Shown here piece by piece: positions 24,693 to 34,130 of a stretch of 64,000 bases of DNA. Source of the DNA: Radiobacillus kanasensis (lineage in GTDB: Bacteria > Bacillota > Bacilli > Bacillales > Amphibacillaceae); the NCBI RefSeq assembly GCF_021049245.1, contig NZ_CP088020.1:2734001-2798000 (forward strand), given 5' to 3'. The notes under the pieces were generated by a model. The model was not told the origin of the DNA. It saw only the letters and a list, made by a program, of their open reading frames with translations, and searched no databases. The translations under genes and the position numbers were made by a program. Positions within the stretch are counted from its first letter, which is position 1, and each line of letters begins with the position of its first letter.

Positions 24693-25517
24693 CTATCCTT
24701 TAATAGATCCAGAAGTAAGACCACCAACAATATGTTTCTGTGCAAGCAAGAAAACGATTAACACTGGAATGGAAGTAAGAACAATATTGGCACTTACTAG
24801 GTTCCATTGTGCACTAAATTGTCCAAAGAAATTATATACAGCAAGTGTTACTGGCCACTTATCTACATCGTTGAGTAAATAAAGTGGTGCTGTAAACTCG
24901 TTCCAAACATTCATAAAATTTAAGACAAAAACGGTTACTAATATTGGTTTTAAGAGAGGCATGATAACTCTGAAAAATAAGGAAAAGGCATTACAACCAT
25001 CCATCACAGCTGCCTCATCTAATTCTTTAGGAATGTTGTTTACGAAGGCATAGGTAATAAACAAGGAGATTGGAATACCCATAGCTGTGTAAAGAAGGAT
25101 AATTCCAAACTGTGAATTAATTAAATGTAACCCTTTCATCACACTCATAAGTGGAATATAGTTTAGTGGCAAGGTTATGCCAAGCACTAGAAAATAGTAG
25201 ATAAAACGATTCAGTTTTGTTGTATTACGAGCAAGAACAAATGCAGAAAAGGCAACAACCACTACTAATAAAAAGGAACTGACAACGGCATACAGTGTGC
25301 TATTAAAAAATGATATAGCCAGATTTCCTTTCTCAAATACAACACTGTAATTCTCAAATATCCATTTTTCAGGAAGTTTTAATGTCAAAACATTAACCTC
25401 AGCGTCTGTTTTAAAGGAATTAATAATGACAACCACAAATGGAATAAGAACAATAAAACTTAGAATCCAAGCAATTAAGTTTAAACTCGTTTTTAATAGG
25501 ATTTTTTTCATACGCAT
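24693..25517 (-). CDS. sugar ABC transporter permease (MsmG type)
   Basis: 274 aa, six membrane segments. The coupling-helix EAA motif is FVNNIPKELDEAAVMDGCNAFSLFFRVIMPLLKP (family form EAA..DG...F..I..P...P). The C-terminus ends with the usual QKHIVGGLTSGSIKG. It starts 1 bp after the stop of the other permease gene. Together with it and the lipoprotein it forms a CUT1-type importer. No ATPase gene is present, so a shared MsmX-like ATPase elsewhere is expected. Confidence 0.88.
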   Translation of the reverse strand: MRMKKILLKTSLNLIAWILSFIVLIPFVVVIINSFKTDAEVNVLTLKLPEKWIFENYSVVFEKGNLAISFFNSTLYAVVSSFLLVVVVAFSAFVLARNTTKLNRFIYYFLVLGITLPLNYIPLMSVMKGLHLINSQFGIILLYTAMGIPISLFITYAFVNNIPKELDEAAVMDGCNAFSLFFRVIMPLLKPILVTVFVLNFMNVWNEFTAPLYLLNDVDKWPVTLAVYNFFGQFSAQWNLVSANIVLTSIPVLIVFLLAQKHIVGGLTSGSIKG

Positions 25518-26417
25518 TTATCTTTCCACCTCGTTTCTTGTCATAATCCGAATAATGAACACAGATACAATGGCCATAATGACAAATAACACAGAAGATA
25601 ACGCACTACCCATTCCCCAATAGCCTTTGGCGAATGCGGAATAAACAGCTGTATTGATTACATCAGTTGCGTAGCCAGGACCACCATTTGTTAATACGTA
25701 AATAATGTCAAAAACACGCATACCATAGGTTATATTTAATACGGTTGCAATGGTTATCGTTGGCATGAGCAATGGGAGAGTAATACGGAAAAGCTTTTGA
25801 AAAAAGCCCGCTCCATCTATTTCTGCTGCTTCATAGTAATCTTTCGGAACAGCAAGTAAACCAGCAACAAACAATACCATAATATAGCCCATACCTTTCC
25901 ACGTATCTACAGCCATAACGGAAGGCATTGCCCAAGTTAAGGAACCTAACCAGCTTTTGGCTAAAAAATCTAACCCTAGTGCATGCAAGGTATTGTTAAG
26001 AAACCCGTAATTTGGATCTAGCAAACTCTTAAATACTAAGCCTACAATTAGGAACGAAAGAACCTGTGGTGAAAAAATAACCATTCGGTGAAAACCTGCA
26101 GCCTTAACACCACTTACTAATAAAATAGCAATAAATAATCCTAGAACTGTTTTGGCGATGGATGTAAATATGGTAAAAACAAAGGTATTTTTTATATATT
26201 TTAGATAAACCTCATCCCCAACAAATATTTCCTTATAGTTTTCTAAGCCGATAAAGTTCTTAACGGAACTATAACTATTCCAATCCGTAAACGAATAGTA
26301 AATACCAACAAGTGCCGGAATAACAATAAATAACATATAAAGAATGATCGCACCGGAAGAAAAATACCAAGGATATAATTTCTTTAGTTTCATCGTGAAT
26401 TGATGTCCTTTCTTCAA
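25518..26417 (-). CDS. sugar ABC transporter permease (MsmF type)
   Basis: 299 aa, six membrane segments. It has the extended N-terminus of CUT1 MalF-like permeases (YPWYFSSGAIILYMLFIVIPALVGIYYSFTDW). The EAA motif is AVPKDYYEAAEIDGAGFFQKLFRITLPLLMPT. Typical MsmF sequence VLTNGGPGYATDVINTAVY precedes the last helix. It lies between the lipoprotein and MsmG-type genes on the same strand. Confidence 0.88.
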   Translation of the reverse strand: MKKGHQFTMKLKKLYPWYFSSGAIILYMLFIVIPALVGIYYSFTDWNSYSSVKNFIGLENYKEIFVGDEVYLKYIKNTFVFTIFTSIAKTVLGLFIAILLVSGVKAAGFHRMVIFSPQVLSFLIVGLVFKSLLDPNYGFLNNTLHALGLDFLAKSWLGSLTWAMPSVMAVDTWKGMGYIMVLFVAGLLAVPKDYYEAAEIDGAGFFQKLFRITLPLLMPTITIATVLNITYGMRVFDIIYVLTNGGPGYATDVINTAVYSAFAKGYWGMGSALSSVLFVIMAIVSVFIIRIMTRNEVER

Positions 26418-26501
26418 TTAGTTGGCTTCAAAATACGATTTATTGAGAGAGGAGCAACTGACTCATACACATATGACTCAGTTGCTTGCCAATTCCTACA
26501 C

Positions 26502-27806
26502 CTACTCCTCCCAAGCAGAATCGTTTAAGACTTTAGCTTGTTCTGCTCGTCGTTTATCAATGTTCTCTAGAACCTCTTCTGGCGTAAGCGATCCAGCAAA
26601 CATACCAGAAATATCTTTCCCTACATCCATAAACTGTGGATCAATATATTTCACTGCAGCCTGCATGACCGTACCTTTTTCATGTGCTTCCTCATATTCC
26701 AAGTACTCAGGGGTTAATTTAGATTCTATTTCCGGCCAACAGATTGTCAGATTTCCTTCTCCGCCATCAAACACACGCTGAAGATTTTCGTGTTTGGTCA
26801 TCCATCTGAAGAACTCCAATATTTCCTCTTTATGTTCCGAGTTTTTATTACCGAACATAGCAGCAGAACCACCTGGGTTAATTCCAATCGTTTGATTATC
26901 GCCCCATGGCATAACGAAGAATCCCATGTTATCTTTCATTTCAGGATAAGCATCCGAAACTTCTGTTTCCGTACCTGGAACTCGAACGAACATGGCTGCT
27001 TCCCCTTTTCCAAATGCATCAATTCCCGCCTCCACTGTGTTAGATAGGAAATTTTCACCGAAGTAACCAAGGTCCGCAAATTCTTTTAGTTGTTCCAGCA
27101 CTGTCTTCATACGATCCATATCTGCAACTTTCATTTCATTATTATTTAATTTTTCATAGATTCCTGGATTTAACTTCTCGTAATTAGGACCCGTTTCAAA
27201 CAACGCAAGCGTTTGATACCAGTTACTTGAAGGTGCCATCCAGAATGGAGTTACACCAGAATCTAAAATCTTTTGACTAATAGATTTAAATTCTTCGTAA
27301 TTAGTAGGAGGTTTTATTCCTAAATCGTTAAAAATCTTTTTATTGTAATAGACATACCAAATTTTAGTTGGGGCATAAGAAACTCCGTACACCTTACCTT
27401 CATGACTTACCGATGGCAAGATTTGATCAGACATTCGACCAGCAAACTCTTCTTCACTTAAATCCATGGCGTTTTCTTTTGGCCGTACGTTGGCAGGCAT
27501 ACTGAGCGGATCTACATCCACATTAAAGATATCAGGTGCTTCACCAGAAGCTAGCTTTGCTTTAATCAGATCTCTCCATTGGGCATCAGGAACAATTTGA
27601 AATTCAATTCCTATTCCCGTTTCCTTTTCAAAGTCTTTGGCCATCTCTTGAATAATTCCAGTCCTTGGAATTCCCGACTGATGCGTACCGAATGTTAACG
27701 TAACCTTAGAACCGTCCTCCCCAGATGCATCGTCGGAACTACATCCCACAAGTGCAAGAGCAAAAAGTATAAGTACACCCAAATAAGAAAGCGCTTTTAT
27801 TTTCAT
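26502..27806 (-). CDS. sugar ABC transporter substrate-binding lipoprotein
   Basis: 434 aa. Lipobox LALVGCSSDD with Cys22. The family 1 extracellular solute-binding fold is seen in VTLTFGTHQSGIPRTGIIQEMAKDFEKETGIGIEFQIVPD, YYNKKIFNDLGIKPPTNYEEF and GPNYEKLNPG. It is first in the operon with the two permeases, GH31 and GH3. The start ATG is preceded by GAGGAGG. The region encoding residues 4-8 contains a cre-like AAAAGCGCTTTCTT, so CcpA may act here as a roadblock. Confidence 0.88.
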   Translation of the reverse strand: MKIKALSYLGVLILFALALVGCSSDDASGEDGSKVTLTFGTHQSGIPRTGIIQEMAKDFEKETGIGIEFQIVPDAQWRDLIKAKLASGEAPDIFNVDVDPLSMPANVRPKENAMDLSEEEFAGRMSDQILPSVSHEGKVYGVSYAPTKIWYVYYNKKIFNDLGIKPPTNYEEFKSISQKILDSGVTPFWMAPSSNWYQTLALFETGPNYEKLNPGIYEKLNNNEMKVADMDRMKTVLEQLKEFADLGYFGENFLSNTVEAGIDAFGKGEAAMFVRVPGTETEVSDAYPEMKDNMGFFVMPWGDNQTIGINPGGSAAMFGNKNSEHKEEILEFFRWMTKHENLQRVFDGGEGNLTICWPEIESKLTPEYLEYEEAHEKGTVMQAAVKYIDPQFMDVGKDISGMFAGSLTPEEVLENIDKRRAEQAKVLNDSAWEE

Positions 27807-27853
27807 GATTGAACCTCCTCAAAAATTAAGATAAGATATAAATAACTTATGAC

Positions 27854-27863
27854 ACGGTACCGT
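27854..27863. promoter_or_regulatory. palindrome in the divergent promoter region
   Basis: ACGGTACCGT, 10-bp perfect palindrome within the 158-bp space between the lipoprotein gene and the sensor kinase gene. A possible operator for the response regulator or a LacI-type repressor. Confidence 0.3.
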
Positions 27864-27873
27864 TCATAATTAA

Positions 27874-27887
27874 AGAATACGCTTACA
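27874..27887 (-). promoter_or_regulatory. cre site (CcpA binding)
   Basis: The minus strand reads TGTAAGCGTATTCT, matching TGWAANCGNTNWCA at all but two positions. It lies 68 bp upstream of the importer operon start, consistent with glucose repression of the sugar island. Confidence 0.6.
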
Positions 27888-27964
27888 TTAATCTTCACTC
27901 AATAGACTAAACCGTTCTCTTCTTTGTACTTTTTCGACTACTAAGATCATGGTGGTGACCAAAT

Positions 27965-29794
27965 TTGAAGAGGATTCGTTTCAAAACCCTTCAAAAGAGA
28001 CTATTTACTTATTACTCCTTGTTTTTCGTAACCTTATTGGTAATCATTGCAACCATTGTTTTTTACTTCTACAACAATGTAACGAGAACCAATATCATTG
28101 AAAACCAGATACAATTGAATCACGCCATTGTAAATTCACTCAATCAGGAATTGAATACCATTAACAACTTTTCTATGAATCTTGTGTTCTCCAATATGGT
28201 ACGAGAACACTTTAAAGAAGAATTATCAAAAGTTCCGAATTCCAACATAAACTATAAGGAGGATTATTCGGAAGTAACCACACTAATTGATGTCATTCTA
28301 GCCATCATTAGCAGTTCACAACCCGCCAAACAAGCGAACATCTATGATTTCAATGGGAAAATGTTAGGTGCCGGTGAATTCAATGGACAAATCTTGACTG
28401 ACTTGAAGCAGAAGCCATGGTTCGATAAGACGATGGAACTTCATGGGAATAAATATCTTAGCCTAATGGAAAGTAATCAGATACCAACTATGACAAGTAA
28501 CGAGGGCAATACATATCTAGCCTTAACTCGAGTGTTTAAAAACCAAAATTATGTGAATCAAGGAATTGTTGAAATACTACAGGATGCAGATCGATTCTTT
28601 AGCTATCTAAATGAAATAAAAACTCAAAACGAAAATCTAGAAATCTATGTACTAAATTCTACCAACCAACTCTTTTACCCCTACAAACAAACTTCCAAAC
28701 AACAAGCTATCGTTTATAACAACCATATTAATAAGAACCAATTACAAGAAGATCATACATACGATGTCAAAGGACCATCCGAGACAACAAAATTATTGTC
28801 CTATTCAACGACAGATAATATGGATTGGCGAGTCATCGTCTTGCAAGATAAAAGCAAACTATTCGCTTTTCTAAATCAATTAACAATTGTCTTTGTTCTT
28901 CTATTAATTAGTACTCTCTTCGTTATTCTAGGAATTTCTTATCTAGTATCGAAGCGAGTCACAAGCCCGTTAGAGAACCTAAGGGTTGCCATTCAAGATT
29001 TAGATCCTCTAGACCTTTCAAATAGTAATCGGAAGAAATCAGAACTCACTAATAGTTCCATTGAAGAAATTGATGCACTTCACTCCACATTTCAAAAAAT
29101 GAGTGAAAAGCTAAGTGAATCTATTGAAGAACTAGTCGTTGCAAGAGAACAAGAGATGGATGCCAAGTTTTTAGCATTGCAGTCTCAAATGAACCCTCAT
29201 TTTTTATACAATAACTTAGCAAACATCAATGTGATGGCGGAGGAAGGAATGAACGACAAAATTATTCGACTTTCTGAAAATATGTCGTTTATGCTTCGTT
29301 ATATCTCGCAAATGAACAGAAAAGGAGTAAAGCTAAAGGAGGAAATTGATTATACAGTACGCTATTTGGAATGTATGGATATTCGTTATGAAGAAAATCT
29401 ATCTTATTCTATTCATATCCCTGAGGGAATGAAAGAAGTAAGTGTACCAATGTTATTGGTCCAACCATTAGTAGAAAATTCTATCAAGCATGGTCTTAAC
29501 ATTGACCCACCATGGCATATTAGCATTGAGGGGAAATGTGATTCCGATATTTGGAGAGTAACAGTAACTGATAACGGACCAGGCTTTGAACCTTCCGTAA
29601 TAAAACAACTCCAAGAACTATGTAATAAGCTTGATGAAAAAGTAGATATACCGGATCTCCATATTGATGGTATGGGAATTAAAAATATAATAATCCGGCT
29701 AAAACTTATGTACGGGGAGGATGCCTACATAAACATTGAAAACCACAATTGTCGTGGCGCCTCTATTACGATAGGTGGAAAATATAAGGAGTGA
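27965..29794 (+). CDS. YesM-like sensor histidine kinase
   Basis: 609 aa from TTG 27965, with GGTGGTGA upstream. An N-terminal membrane segment (about 14-36) leads to a large extracellular sensing domain (about 37-300), a second membrane segment (LTIVFVLLLISTLFVILGI), then HAMP (VSKRVTSPLENLRVAI). A His-kinase domain of the YesM type follows, with the phosphoacceptor in ALQSQMNPHFLYNNLANI, then an ATPase with LVQPLVENSIKHGL and VTDNGPGF. Such kinases pair with AraC-type response regulators controlling neighbouring sugar importers. It is transcribed divergently from the importer operon and overlaps the regulator gene region. Confidence 0.9.
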   Translation: MKRIRFKTLQKRLFTYYSLFFVTLLVIIATIVFYFYNNVTRTNIIENQIQLNHAIVNSLNQELNTINNFSMNLVFSNMVREHFKEELSKVPNSNINYKEDYSEVTTLIDVILAIISSSQPAKQANIYDFNGKMLGAGEFNGQILTDLKQKPWFDKTMELHGNKYLSLMESNQIPTMTSNEGNTYLALTRVFKNQNYVNQGIVEILQDADRFFSYLNEIKTQNENLEIYVLNSTNQLFYPYKQTSKQQAIVYNNHINKNQLQEDHTYDVKGPSETTKLLSYSTTDNMDWRVIVLQDKSKLFAFLNQLTIVFVLLLISTLFVILGISYLVSKRVTSPLENLRVAIQDLDPLDLSNSNRKKSELTNSSIEEIDALHSTFQKMSEKLSESIEELVVAREQEMDAKFLALQSQMNPHFLYNNLANINVMAEEGMNDKIIRLSENMSFMLRYISQMNRKGVKLKEEIDYTVRYLECMDIRYEENLSYSIHIPEGMKEVSVPMLLVQPLVENSIKHGLNIDPPWHISIEGKCDSDIWRVTVTDNGPGFEPSVIKQLQELCNKLDEKVDIPDLHIDGMGIKNIIIRLKLMYGEDAYINIENHNCRGASITIGGKYKE

Positions 29795-29810
29795 GGAGAG
29801 AATATCTGCT

Positions 29811-30581
29811 ATGGGAAGTAAACAACTCTTTAAGGCAATTATAGTTGAAGATGAGGCATTGATACGAAGAAATCTAGTGAGGAAAATTAATAAATGGAAT
29901 ACCAATTTCACCGTTGTCGGAGAAGCAATGAACGGACAAGAGGCACTAAAATTAATAGAGGAAGAAATACCTCAAATCGTAATTACAGATATTCGAATGC
30001 CGATTATGGATGGTCTACAACTAGCTCAAAATATTTACTTTGCCTTTCCCACTGTCAAAATCATTATCTTAAGTGGCCATGACGAATTTGAGTATGCGAG
30101 AAAAGCTATTAACTATCGAGTAGAGGATTACCTGTTGAAACCAATCAATGACGAAAAATTCTCAAGCCTCCTCGCTCGAATTGAAATTGACCTTAACAAA
30201 GATCTTGACTCGTTGGCTCATGCAGCAACCTCCATGGTCGACAAAGCATCTCAAAAAGAAATAGTAGAAATAATTAAGCTATTTATCAAGGAGAACTATT
30301 GTAATGATCTTACTTTAAACGATATTGCCACTCATCTAAATTTTTCTGTGGATTATCTGGGTAAATTATTCAAAAAACACACAGGTATGTCCCCTATTAA
30401 ATACATTACCAACTTAAGAATGAACGAAGCAAAAAGGTTATTAGCCACAAACTTAGATATGGATATCCAAACAGTCGGTAGGTTAGTCGGGTATAAAGAC
30501 CCTCATTATTTTAGTAGAGCTTTTAAGAATAACACCGGGTTTTATCCGACTGAGTTTCAGAAGCAAGAGGTAAAAAAGTAG
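29811..30581 (+). CDS. YesN-like response regulator with AraC DNA-binding domain
   Basis: 256 aa from ATG 29811 (GGAGTGAGGAGAG upstream). An earlier in-frame ATG at 29775 lies inside the kinase gene. The receiver domain has the acidic pair VEDE, phospho-acceptor Asp in QIVITDIRMPIMDG, Ser in IIILSGHDEFEYA and Lys in DYLLKPIND. After a short linker come two helix-turn-helix units of an AraC domain (LTLNDIATHLNFSVDYLGKLFKKHTG and GRLVGYKDPHYFSRAFKNNTGFYPTEF). It probably activates the adjacent sugar island. Confidence 0.9.
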   Translation: MGSKQLFKAIIVEDEALIRRNLVRKINKWNTNFTVVGEAMNGQEALKLIEEEIPQIVITDIRMPIMDGLQLAQNIYFAFPTVKIIILSGHDEFEYARKAINYRVEDYLLKPINDEKFSSLLARIEIDLNKDLDSLAHAATSMVDKASQKEIVEIIKLFIKENYCNDLTLNDIATHLNFSVDYLGKLFKKHTGMSPIKYITNLRMNEAKRLLATNLDMDIQTVGRLVGYKDPHYFSRAFKNNTGFYPTEFQKQEVKK

Positions 30582-30729
30582 GATCGTATTACAAAAATCA
30601 TCACAGAATTCTTTAAAGCTGTTTAAATAATTATATTTATTTCACAAAAGCCTTGAGAAGCAGAGGATATAACACCATATTCGAAAAGTTGAAGTTGAAC
30701 GGATGGCATGTAGAATTTATCAAGACAAA

Positions 30730-30769
30730 AACACCTACAACTTAGTCTAAGACTACAATTGTAGGTGTT
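30730..30769 (-). terminator. terminator downstream of the cstR-like gene
   Basis: AACACCTACAA (30730-30740) pairs with TTGTAGGTGTT (30759-30769). On the minus strand it is followed by TTTTTG. Confidence 0.7.
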
Positions 30770-30826
30770 CACGTTAGGATATTAATGAATGGACTAGTTA
30801 CCGTCCTTTGCTATGTTATCAAACCT

Positions 30827-31087
30827 TTAGCGGCTCTTCACAAGTAAATTAACCGCCTCTTTGATCAGTTCCTCCGAGCTCTGACCATTCATTTGTTCCT
30901 CACGAATACAACGTTCTAGGTTCATGCTTACAATGAGTGCTGCTGTTCGGTCCATCGCGTTTCTAACTGCTGACATTTGCGTCACGACATCTCTGCAATC
31001 CTTTTCTTCTTCCATCATTTTAAGTAAACCCTTAACTTGTCCTTCAATCCGTTTCATTCTATTTTTCACTTGGGCATCGTATTTCAT
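30827..31087 (-). CDS. cstR: CstR-like persulfide-sensing repressor (CsoR/RcnR family)
   Basis: 86 aa from ATG 31087, preceded by GGGGGGG, the same length as S. aureus CstR. Cys31 and Cys60 are at the positions used by CstR to sense persulfides (KDCRDVV and NLERCIRE). The residue near 56 that is the copper-ligand histidine in CsoR is Asn here (SMNLERC), which argues for sulfur rather than copper sensing. It is the last gene of the persulfide cluster but has about 90 bp of its own upstream space with a G/C-tract operator candidate over its ribosome site. The longer frame from 31180 is unlikely. Confidence 0.85.
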   Translation of the reverse strand: MKYDAQVKNRMKRIEGQVKGLLKMMEEEKDCRDVVTQMSAVRNAMDRTAALIVSMNLERCIREEQMNGQSSEELIKEAVNLLVKSR

Positions 31088-31090
31088 AAG

Positions 31091-31107
31091 GTATAACCCC
31101 CCCTTAT
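31091..31107 (-). promoter_or_regulatory. C-tract operator candidate at the cstR start
   Basis: GTATAACCCCCCCTTAT on the plus strand: AT-flanked C tract resembling CsoR/CstR operators and overlapping the cstR ribosome site, suggesting autoregulation. Confidence 0.4.
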
Positions 31108-31271
31108 TTCTTTCATCTGTTATATAATATCCTATCATATGAATCCCGCAAACTGGTAAATACCTGTGATAAAAAGTCAAGCATTAAAGTAATAAATAGC
31201 TAAAAAAGTGCTCTTGTCTTGTCCACTTCCTAGGTTGCTTTCATATTATACCCGGAGAGGTATTTTGTAAA

Positions 31272-32051
31272 CTATAAAAGAATATCCAACCAGATTTTTA
31301 TGGCAGTCCCAGATATTAAGATAGCCAATATAACTTGAAGAATTTTTGTATTTACTTTTTTACCTGTAATAGCCCCTAACGGAGACGCTAATAAACTAGC
31401 AACAATCATAATGAAAGCTGGATAATAATCTATTTGTCCAGTTGTTATCTTCCCAATCGTGGAGCCAATGGATGAAATAAATGTGATAGCAAGTGAAGAT
31501 GCGATGGTCATCCTAGTTGGAATTCTCATAATCACAAGCATAATTGGTACCAATAGAAAAGCACCCGCTGCCCCAACAATCCCAGCGCCAACACCAATGA
31601 TTAAAGCAAAGAAAGCCGCTAACCATTTGTTAAAGCTAACCTTTTCCAACGGTATATCATCAAGACCCTTTTTAGGCACAAACATCAGAATCGCAGCAAT
31701 TAATGCCAACAAACCGTACGTAACATTAATCCCCGATTCGGGTAGGAACTTGGAGCCGTAACCACCGACAAAACTTCCTATAAGAATACTAATACCCATA
31801 TAGGTAATAAGTGTTTTATTAAGGTAACCTCCTTTCCGATAGGCCCATACTCCTCCAATCGTCGCAAAAAGCACTTGAATCGCGCTAATTCCAGAAACTT
31901 CATGAGCTGAAAATGCAGCCAGACCAAACATCGGAGGAATGTAGAGCAGCATGGGATACTTAATAATAGAACCCCCAATTCCTAACATTCCTGATAGGTA
32001 AGACCCAATAAAACCAATTAAAAAAATTGTAATCATAAAACCAATATCCAT
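31272..32051 (-). CDS. TauE/SafE family sulfite/thiosulfate exporter
   Basis: 259 aa, about eight membrane segments. Motifs are [22 protein letters not shown] near the N-terminus and [21 protein letters not shown] in the middle, the two halves of the TauE fold. As tauE is part of the S. aureus cst operon next to cstR, it probably exports sulfite or thiosulfate made by the persulfide dioxygenase encoded upstream. AAAAGGAGCGG gives a strong ribosome site. The last gene before cstR in the operon. Confidence 0.85.
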   Translation of the reverse strand: MDIGFMITIFLIGFIGSYLSGMLGIGGSIIKYPMLLYIPPMFGLAAFSAHEVSGISAIQVLFATIGGVWAYRKGGYLNKTLITYMGISILIGSFVGGYGSKFLPESGINVTYGLLALIAAILMFVPKKGLDDIPLEKVSFNKWLAAFFALIIGVGAGIVGAAGAFLLVPIMLVIMRIPTRMTIASSLAITFISSIGSTIGKITTGQIDYYPAFIMIVASLLASPLGAITGKKVNTKILQVILAILISGTAIKIWLDILL

Positions 32052-32100
32052 CCTGTTCCGCTCCTTTTAAAAAGGGAACCCACTAGGTTCCCTTTCAGTC

Positions 32101-32328
32101 TTAGCCTTTTTTAATCCAAAATGTAAAAACTTCATCGTTTTCGGCATCTTTTACTAATTCATGGCCACCTGATTTCGCCCATGCTGTGAGGTCACTTTTA
32201 GCACCTCTATCTGTCGCATGCACTTCCAATATTTGACCTGATTCCAATTCATTTATCGCTTTTTTCGTTTTCACAATGGGCATAGGACAAGCTAATCCTT
32301 TTGCATCTAATACTTTTGTTACTTCCAT
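32101..32328 (-). CDS. TusA-family sulfur carrier protein
   Basis: 75 aa. The TusA/SirA signature with the active cysteine is present: VLDAKGLACPMPIVKTKKAI, where Cys14 carries the persulfide. The remainder (EVHATDRGAKSDLTAWAKSGGHELV) is the usual alpha/beta fold with the conserved D...D pattern. It lies between the rhodanese-dioxygenase and tauE genes and resembles the N-terminal domain of the TusA-rhodanese protein at 33.5-34.1 kb. It passes sulfane sulfur between proteins. Confidence 0.9.
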   Translation of the reverse strand: MEVTKVLDAKGLACPMPIVKTKKAINELESGQILEVHATDRGAKSDLTAWAKSGGHELVKDAENDEVFTFWIKKG

Positions 32329-32352
32329 TCTTCTTCCTCCTAAGCTGTTTAT

Positions 32353-33483
32353 TTATCGAATCGCACAACGATTCGGTCCGATTTCCATCTCACGCTGTTT
32401 CTCTTCATCCGGACTCATTTTCCCCATGTTCGTATCTCGAATTTCTTGGTATGCATTTGGCTGTGGCGGTAGGTTTTCCGTCACAAGTCTTCTAAACTCT
32501 TGTTCATCTTGGATATTCAAACCGTGATTATGTTTAAAAAGTGTCCCTAACTTCTCAGCAACACTTCCATCTTCATTTAGTTCTTCCACGTTCATAAAAT
32601 GTGCAGGTAACACAATTAGTTCTTCTGACAATTGTTTATAACGACTGTATAGGCTTTCTCTTAGATCAACTACCCAGTCCTCTGCTTTACCAGCTAAATC
32701 TGGTCTCCCAATAGAGTCTACGAACAAGATATCTCCTGATAGCAGATACTTTTCATCTACGATAAAAGATGTGGACCCAATAGTATGGCCCGGTGAATAA
32801 ATTGCCTGAATATCAATCGATGTTTTCCCAATCGTGATTGTATGACCATCCACCAACGCCTCATACGCAAAGGTTACTTCCTTAGCATCTTTTGGAGGTA
32901 GCCAATAATGCGCATTGGTTTTCTCCGCAATTTTTCTTCCACCTGAAATATGGTCGGCATGTAAATGGGTATCTAACACATGAGTTATGTTAGCCCCCTT
33001 ACTTTTCGCAAATTCTAGAAACACCTCTACCATACGTGTGGCGTCGATAATGGCGGCCTCACCTTCTGACAAGACCATGTAGGAAAGACATCCTTTTCCT
33101 ATTCTCACAAACTGATAAACTTCTCCACCATCTTTCAGATCTCCAATTTTTACTGGTTCTAGATGTTCACTCCACGCTTTCATTCCACCTTGTAAATAGG
33201 AAACTGTTAACCCTTGCTCAGATAACATTTCCGCAACCATGACAGAAGAACCCTCTTTTGCACAAACAACTAAAGTCTCTTTATTAGCTGGTATTTGTTT
33301 AATTATTTCTTCTGCACCGTCTAAAAGTTCAAAGTAAGGAACATTTAAATGATCAAACTTATTCCCTTCTATTTTCCAATCCGCAAACGCATCTTCATTA
33401 CGAACGTCTAAAATAAATAACTCCTCATTCTGAATCACTTTTTGTGTAACGTCCTTAGCTGTCATCATCTTCACAGTCATCAC
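32353..33483 (-). CDS. rhodanese-persulfide dioxygenase fusion (CstB-like)
   Basis: 376 aa. An N-terminal rhodanese domain (about 1-108) has active Cys74 in [10 protein letters not shown]. It is followed by a metallo-beta-lactamase-fold persulfide dioxygenase (about 120-330) with [11 protein letters not shown] at 172-182, [27 protein letters not shown] and LPAHFMN (iron ligands). The protein would oxidise low-molecular-weight persulfides to sulfite or thiosulfate. S. aureus CstB has the dioxygenase first and the rhodanese last, so the domain order here is reversed. The TACC...GGTA operator-like element lies just upstream. Confidence 0.88.
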   Translation of the reverse strand: MMTVKMMTAKDVTQKVIQNEELFILDVRNEDAFADWKIEGNKFDHLNVPYFELLDGAEEIIKQIPANKETLVVCAKEGSSVMVAEMLSEQGLTVSYLQGGMKAWSEHLEPVKIGDLKDGGEVYQFVRIGKGCLSYMVLSEGEAAIIDATRMVEVFLEFAKSKGANITHVLDTHLHADHISGGRKIAEKTNAHYWLPPKDAKEVTFAYEALVDGHTITIGKTSIDIQAIYSPGHTIGSTSFIVDEKYLLSGDILFVDSIGRPDLAGKAEDWVVDLRESLYSRYKQLSEELIVLPAHFMNVEELNEDGSVAEKLGTLFKHNHGLNIQDEQEFRRLVTENLPPQPNAYQEIRDTNMGKMSPDEEKQREMEIGPNRCAIR

Positions 33484-33485
33484 TT

Positions 33486-33499
33486 TACCCCCCTAGGTA
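33486..33499 (-). promoter_or_regulatory. CstR-type operator candidate before the dioxygenase gene
   Basis: TACCCCCCTAGGTA on the plus strand, an imperfect inverted repeat with the C-tract/AT-flank character of CstR sites. It overlaps the ribosome site region of the dioxygenase gene. Confidence 0.4.
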
Positions 33500-33519
33500 T
33501 TATTTTTCACAAAAAAAAT

Positions 33520-34095
33520 TTACTCTGCTAGTCCTGTCGTTTTTCCTGTCCAACCACTCATTCCTGGTACAACATTCACCACATTTAAAAATCCTTGTTT
33601 TTCTAATTGTTGAGCAGCTAAGTCACTTCTATTTCCGGTTCTACAAACCACATAGATAGAACGTTCTTTATCTAGTTCAGAGAGGCGATCTTCCAATTCT
33701 TCAAAAGGAATGCAGATAGCTTCAGCAATATGTTCAAACGCATATTCAGCAGTTTCTCTCACATCTAAAATTGTGATGTTCTCCCCTCCTTCCATCTTTT
33801 TCAAAAGTTCCTCATTGGTTGCTACATTCGGATGATTCCGCTCTACTGCATCATCAGTTGAGGACTTTCTTAGAAAATGCCTTAAAATGTTACCATCCTC
33901 AATGGTACCTAAATAATGGTGTCCGGCACTTTGAGCCCATGCCTTCAAATCTGCACGTGATCCTACATCTGTTGCCTGAACTTCCATGACTCTCCCAGCT
34001 TCTAAGTCTTTCATTGCCTTTTTCGTTTTTACAATTGGCATAGGACATGCTAAACCTTTCGCATCTAAGATGAGATTTGCTTTTAATTGCTCCAT
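33520..34095 (-). CDS. TusA-rhodanese fusion sulfurtransferase (CstA-like)
   Basis: 191 aa from ATG 34095 (ACGGAGGGAATATA upstream). The frame from 34152 is an extension without support. The N-terminal TusA domain (LILDAKGLACPMPIVKTKKA, Cys17) is joined by a linker to a rhodanese domain with IYVVCRTGNRSDLAA (active Cys in the C-R-T-G-N-R loop). S. aureus CstA is also a multidomain TusA-rhodanese protein, but carries an additional DsrE-like domain. Here DsrE is encoded separately two genes upstream. Probable role: transfer of sulfane sulfur to the dioxygenase. Confidence 0.88.
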   Translation of the reverse strand: MEQLKANLILDAKGLACPMPIVKTKKAMKDLEAGRVMEVQATDVGSRADLKAWAQSAGHHYLGTIEDGNILRHFLRKSSTDDAVERNHPNVATNEELLKKMEGGENITILDVRETAEYAFEHIAEAICIPFEELEDRLSELDKERSIYVVCRTGNRSDLAAQQLEKQGFLNVVNVVPGMSGWTGKTTGLAE

Positions 34096-34130
34096 TATAT
34101 TCCCTCCGTTATACCTACACAGGTAAGTGA

